A stretch of 6,894 bases of DNA. Source: Betaproteobacteria bacterium (GTDB taxonomy: Bacteria; Pseudomonadota; Gammaproteobacteria; Burkholderiales; SG8-39). Positions 4,613 through 6,894 of this stretch are shown piece after piece. Made by a program: the position numbers and the translations under genes. The stretch's first letter is position 1, and the number at the start of each line of letters is the position of its first letter. The notes under the pieces were generated by a model. It did not search any database and was not told the origin of the DNA. It worked only from the letters and a program-made list of their open reading frames with translations. Where the stretch lies: positions 1 through 6,894 of the forward strand of contig VGIE01000122.1 in assembly GCA_016867955.1 (NCBI GenBank), given 5' to 3'.

Positions 4613-6894
4613 ATGAGGTTTGTTGCGCGACGCCTCAAGGGCATGCACCAGCCGGTCCGGCGACAGCGGCAGTCGCGTGCAATCGATGTAGAAGGGCGCC
4701 AGTGCGTCGGCAATGGCGTTGATCAGCGTAGGGGGCGCGATGATGGCGCCGCCTTCGCCCGCGCCCTTGAAGCCGCCGGGGGTCTCGGAGGGCGTGCAGA
4801 CATGGCTGTACTCGATCATCGGGATGTTGGTGGCCAGGGGCAGCAGGTAATCCTTGTAGCTCGCCGCCAGTGGGTTGCCGCGTTCGTCGTACATCGCATG
4901 TTCGAGCAGCACGCCGCCGATGCCCTGCACGATGCCGCCAGACATCTGCCCCTCGACCACGGTGGGGTTGATCATCACGCCGCAGTCCTCGCTGGCGATC
5001 CAGCGCAGGATGTGCACCATGCCGGTCTCGATGTCGACGTCCACGGTGCAGGCATGCGCGGCATTGGCCCAGTGCGTTACCGGCAGCGTCATGCGGTGGC
5101 TGGTGGCGAGGCCGGGCTCCATGCCTTCGGGCAGGATCTTGGGGGTGTAATAGGTTGCCTCGGCAATATTCTTGAGCGCCAGCGAGACCTGCGGCACGCC
5201 CTTGACGAAGATTTTTCCCTCCTCGATGGTGAGGTCCTCGGGTGCGGCCTCCAACATCTTGGCGCCGATGGCGAGGATCTTCTTCCTCAGCGTTTGCGCC
5301 GCGACCGTGACGGCACCACCCGCGCCCACCGCCTGCTTGCTGCCGCCCGCGCCTGGGCCGAACTGCGTGTTGGCGGTATCGCCGTACACCACGCGCACGT
5401 CCTTGATGTCGACGCCGAGCTGATCGGCGGCGATCTGGGCCAGTGTGGTTTCCAGGCTGTTGCCCGGGTTGCCGATGTGCGAGCTCACCGTGACGCGCCC
5501 GGAGGCGTCGATGCGCGTCTCGGCCTGGAAGGTAGTACGGATGCCGCCGATGGCATTTACCGTGGGCTCCATGTATACGCTGAAGCCCAGGCCGAGGAAG
5601 CGGCCCTGCCTGCGTGCCGCTTCCTGCTCCTTGCGGAAGGCGGGGATATCGATCATGCCGGCGACCTTCTCCAGCGTCTGGTCCGGCGACACGCGGTTGT
5701 AGACCTGCCCGGAAGCGGTCTTGTACGGCTGGTCTTTGGACAGGATGACATTGCGTCGGCGCAGCTCCAGCGGGTCGATGCCCATCTGCTTTGCGGCGAT
5801 GTCCATGAGCTGTTCGCGGGCCACGGTCTCGAACATCCACGGCCCGCGATAGGCGCCGAGCCCGACGGTGTTGGTGTACCAGGCGCGCGTGCGCCAGCCT
5901 AACTTCGGCAGCCGGTAGGGCCCCGGGAAGGCATTGACGGCCAGCGGCGCGACCGTCGGCAGCCACGGATAGGCGCCGGAGTCATTCTGGTAGTCGAAGT
6001 GCGCGGCGAGCAGGAAGCCGTCCCTATCGAAAGCCATCTTCACATGCGCGGATTCCTCGCGCGCCTGTGCCGAGGCGGTCAGGTGCTCCATGCGGTCTTC
6101 GATGTACTTGATCGGACGGCGCAGGTGGCGCGCCGCGACGACCACAGCGACTTCGTCGCGCAGCGGGTGCACTTTGCCGCCGAAGCCGGCACCGACGTCG
6201 TTGGCGATGACCCGCAGGTCGCCGATGTCGCAGTCGAGCGCATTGGCGAGGTAGTACGCCGTCTGGTGCACGCCCTGCGAGGCGGACCAGATGGTGGTGA
6301 GATTGTCTGCCGCCGAATGGGACGCGATGATGCCGCGCGTCTCCATCGGCGAGTTGATGTAGCGCTGCTGAGCGATGGTCTTTTCGACGACGTGCGGCGC
6401 GGTGGCGAAGATCCGGTCAAGCTCCGGGTCGGCGGGCGAGGCGCCTTCCATCAGCAGGTTGGAGTCGAGATCGGGGTGCACGGGCGGTCCGGCGTGCGCC
6501 GTGAGGTAATCAACGACGGGATGTTCGGGTTCGAAATCGACCGCCACCAGCTCGGCGGCGTCTTCGGCAATGTAGCGATCATCGGCGACGATCAGCACCA
6601 CCGGGTCGCCGGCAAAGCGCACGTCTGTGTGGGCCAGCGGCAGGTTGACCGGGTAGGGCAGGGCCGGCGGCCAGTGCAGGCTGCGCACCGGCTTGACCAG
6701 CCTGGCGATGTCGGCGCCGGTGTAGATGGCGTGCACGCCGGGTAGCTCGCGTGCAGCGGCAGTGTCGATGCCCCTGATCTTCGCCCGCGCGTGCGGGCTG
6801 CGCACGAAGGCGGCGTGCAGCATGCCCGGCACGACATGGTCGTCCACATAGCGGCCCTGGCCCGTCAGCAGGCGCGGGTCTTCCTTGCGCACCA
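4604..6894 (-). CDS. Molybdenum-cofactor large subunit, xanthine dehydrogenase/aldehyde oxidase family (N-terminus missing)
   Basis: The frame runs off the right edge; the GTG at 6890-6892 is an internal Val in a (V)RKEDPRLLTGQGRYVDD opening, so only about 10-15 residues are probably missing from a protein of roughly 775. Numbering from that Val, residues ~10-125 are the alpha/beta hammerhead domain and ~140-680 the two molybdopterin-cytosine-dinucleotide binding domains. Visible landmarks are SPMETRG (often SPMEPRG in relatives), WSASQGVHQ, the GAGFGGK loop (234-240), AYRGPW (347-352), GPGAGGSKQAVG and GAGEGG with the catalytic base Glu713. The family hydroxylates C-H bonds with water and passes electrons through an FAD subunit and a 2Fe-2S subunit; those genes are not in the window and may lie to the right. 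The AYRGPW loop lacks the Cys of form I CO dehydrogenase (AYRCSF) and is not the AYRGAGR of form II-type CoxL, so CO oxidation is unlikely. Substrate unknown: an aldehyde, N-heterocycle or aromatic. The oxidoreductase and MFS genes follow on the same strand. Confidence 0.92.
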   Translation of the reverse strand, partial: VRKEDPRLLTGQGRYVDDHVVPGMLHAAFVRSPHARAKIRGIDTAAARELPGVHAIYTGADIARLVKPVRSLHWPPALPYPVNLPLAHTDVRFAGDPVVLIVADDRYIAEDAAELVAVDFEPEHPVVDYLTAHAGPPVHPDLDSNLLMEGASPADPELDRIFATAPHVVEKTIAQQRYINSPMETRGIIASHSAADNLTTIWSASQGVHQTAYYLANALDCDIGDLRVIANDVGAGFGGKVHPLRDEVAVVVAARHLRRPIKYIEDRMEHLTASAQAREESAHVKMAFDRDGFLLAAHFDYQNDSGAYPWLPTVAPLAVNAFPGPYRLPKLGWRTRAWYTNTVGLGAYRGPWMFETVAREQLMDIAAKQMGIDPLELRRRNVILSKDQPYKTASGQVYNRVSPDQTLEKVAGMIDIPAFRKEQEAARRQGRFLGLGFSVYMEPTVNAIGGIRTTFQAETRIDASGRVTVSSHIGNPGNSLETTLAQIAADQLGVDIKDVRVVYGDTANTQFGPGAGGSKQAVGAGGAVTVAAQTLRKKILAIGAKMLEAAPEDLTIEEGKIFVKGVPQVSLALKNIAEATYYTPKILPEGMEPGLATSHRMTLPVTHWANAAHACTVDVDIETGMVHILRWIASEDCGVMINPTVVEGQMSGGIVQGIGGVLLEHAMYDERGNPLAASYKDYLLPLATNIPMIEYSHVCTPSETPGGFKGAGEGGAIIAPPTLINAIADALAPFYIDCTRLPLSPDRLVHALEASRNKPHGA

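Noticed and set aside
4559..5902. Long open plus-strand frame (about 447 codons) antisense to the molybdo-hydroxylase gene
   Set aside because: The translation is rich in His, Arg, Asp and Gly with no recognisable domain. It is the expected by-product of GC-rich third positions opposite a well-supported gene.
4604..6894. Carbon monoxide dehydrogenase large subunit (coxL)
   Set aside because: The AYRCSF active-site signature is missing (AYRGPW instead), and no coxM or coxS is visible.

Overview
The window is high-GC proteobacterial DNA, probably from a beta- or gammaproteobacterium. The basis is the codon bias (G or C at nearly every third position), a GroEL of proteobacterial type, a persulfide dioxygenase-rhodanese fusion of a kind known from Burkholderia relatives, and an MFS/MDR/molybdo-hydroxylase set common in Burkholderiales. 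The genus cannot be fixed from the sequence alone. The window is packed: five coding regions, no gap over about 170 bases, and no RNA genes, insertion sequences or CRISPR seen.

Layout. Bases 1-981 (+) hold the 3' part of a groEL-type gene. It aligns without gaps to E. coli GroEL residues 275-520, then switches in frame to the last ~80 residues of a COG1926-type phosphoribosyltransferase. The usual GGM-rich GroEL tail is missing. This chimera is the most unusual thing in the window. It converges, across 42 bases, on a minus-strand series of four genes. Reading along their own direction, from the right edge leftward, these are: a xanthine dehydrogenase/aldehyde oxidase-type molybdenum-cofactor large subunit (6894-4604, first residues missing); an MDR-family NAD(P)H:quinone oxidoreductase-like enzyme (4508-3573); an MFS transporter (3485-2295); and an ETHE1-type persulfide dioxygenase fused to a rhodanese domain (2127-1024).

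How they may work together. The molybdo-hydroxylase subunit, the oxidoreductase and the MFS permease lie in the same direction with gaps of 95 and 87 bases, and could be an uptake-and-oxidation unit for an unidentified organic compound. A strong hairpin at the end of the molybdo-hydroxylase gene argues for at least partial transcriptional separation. The persulfide dioxygenase-rhodanese has a longer (167-base) leader with small repeats and its own ribosome binding site, so it is probably separately controlled. Its job is sulfane-sulfur detoxification: glutathione persulfide to sulfite, and sulfur exchange with thiosulfate. The groEL-like gene belongs to another unit extending left of the window.

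Two hairpins overlap stop codons (964-988 and 4584-4612). Neither has a clear U tract.
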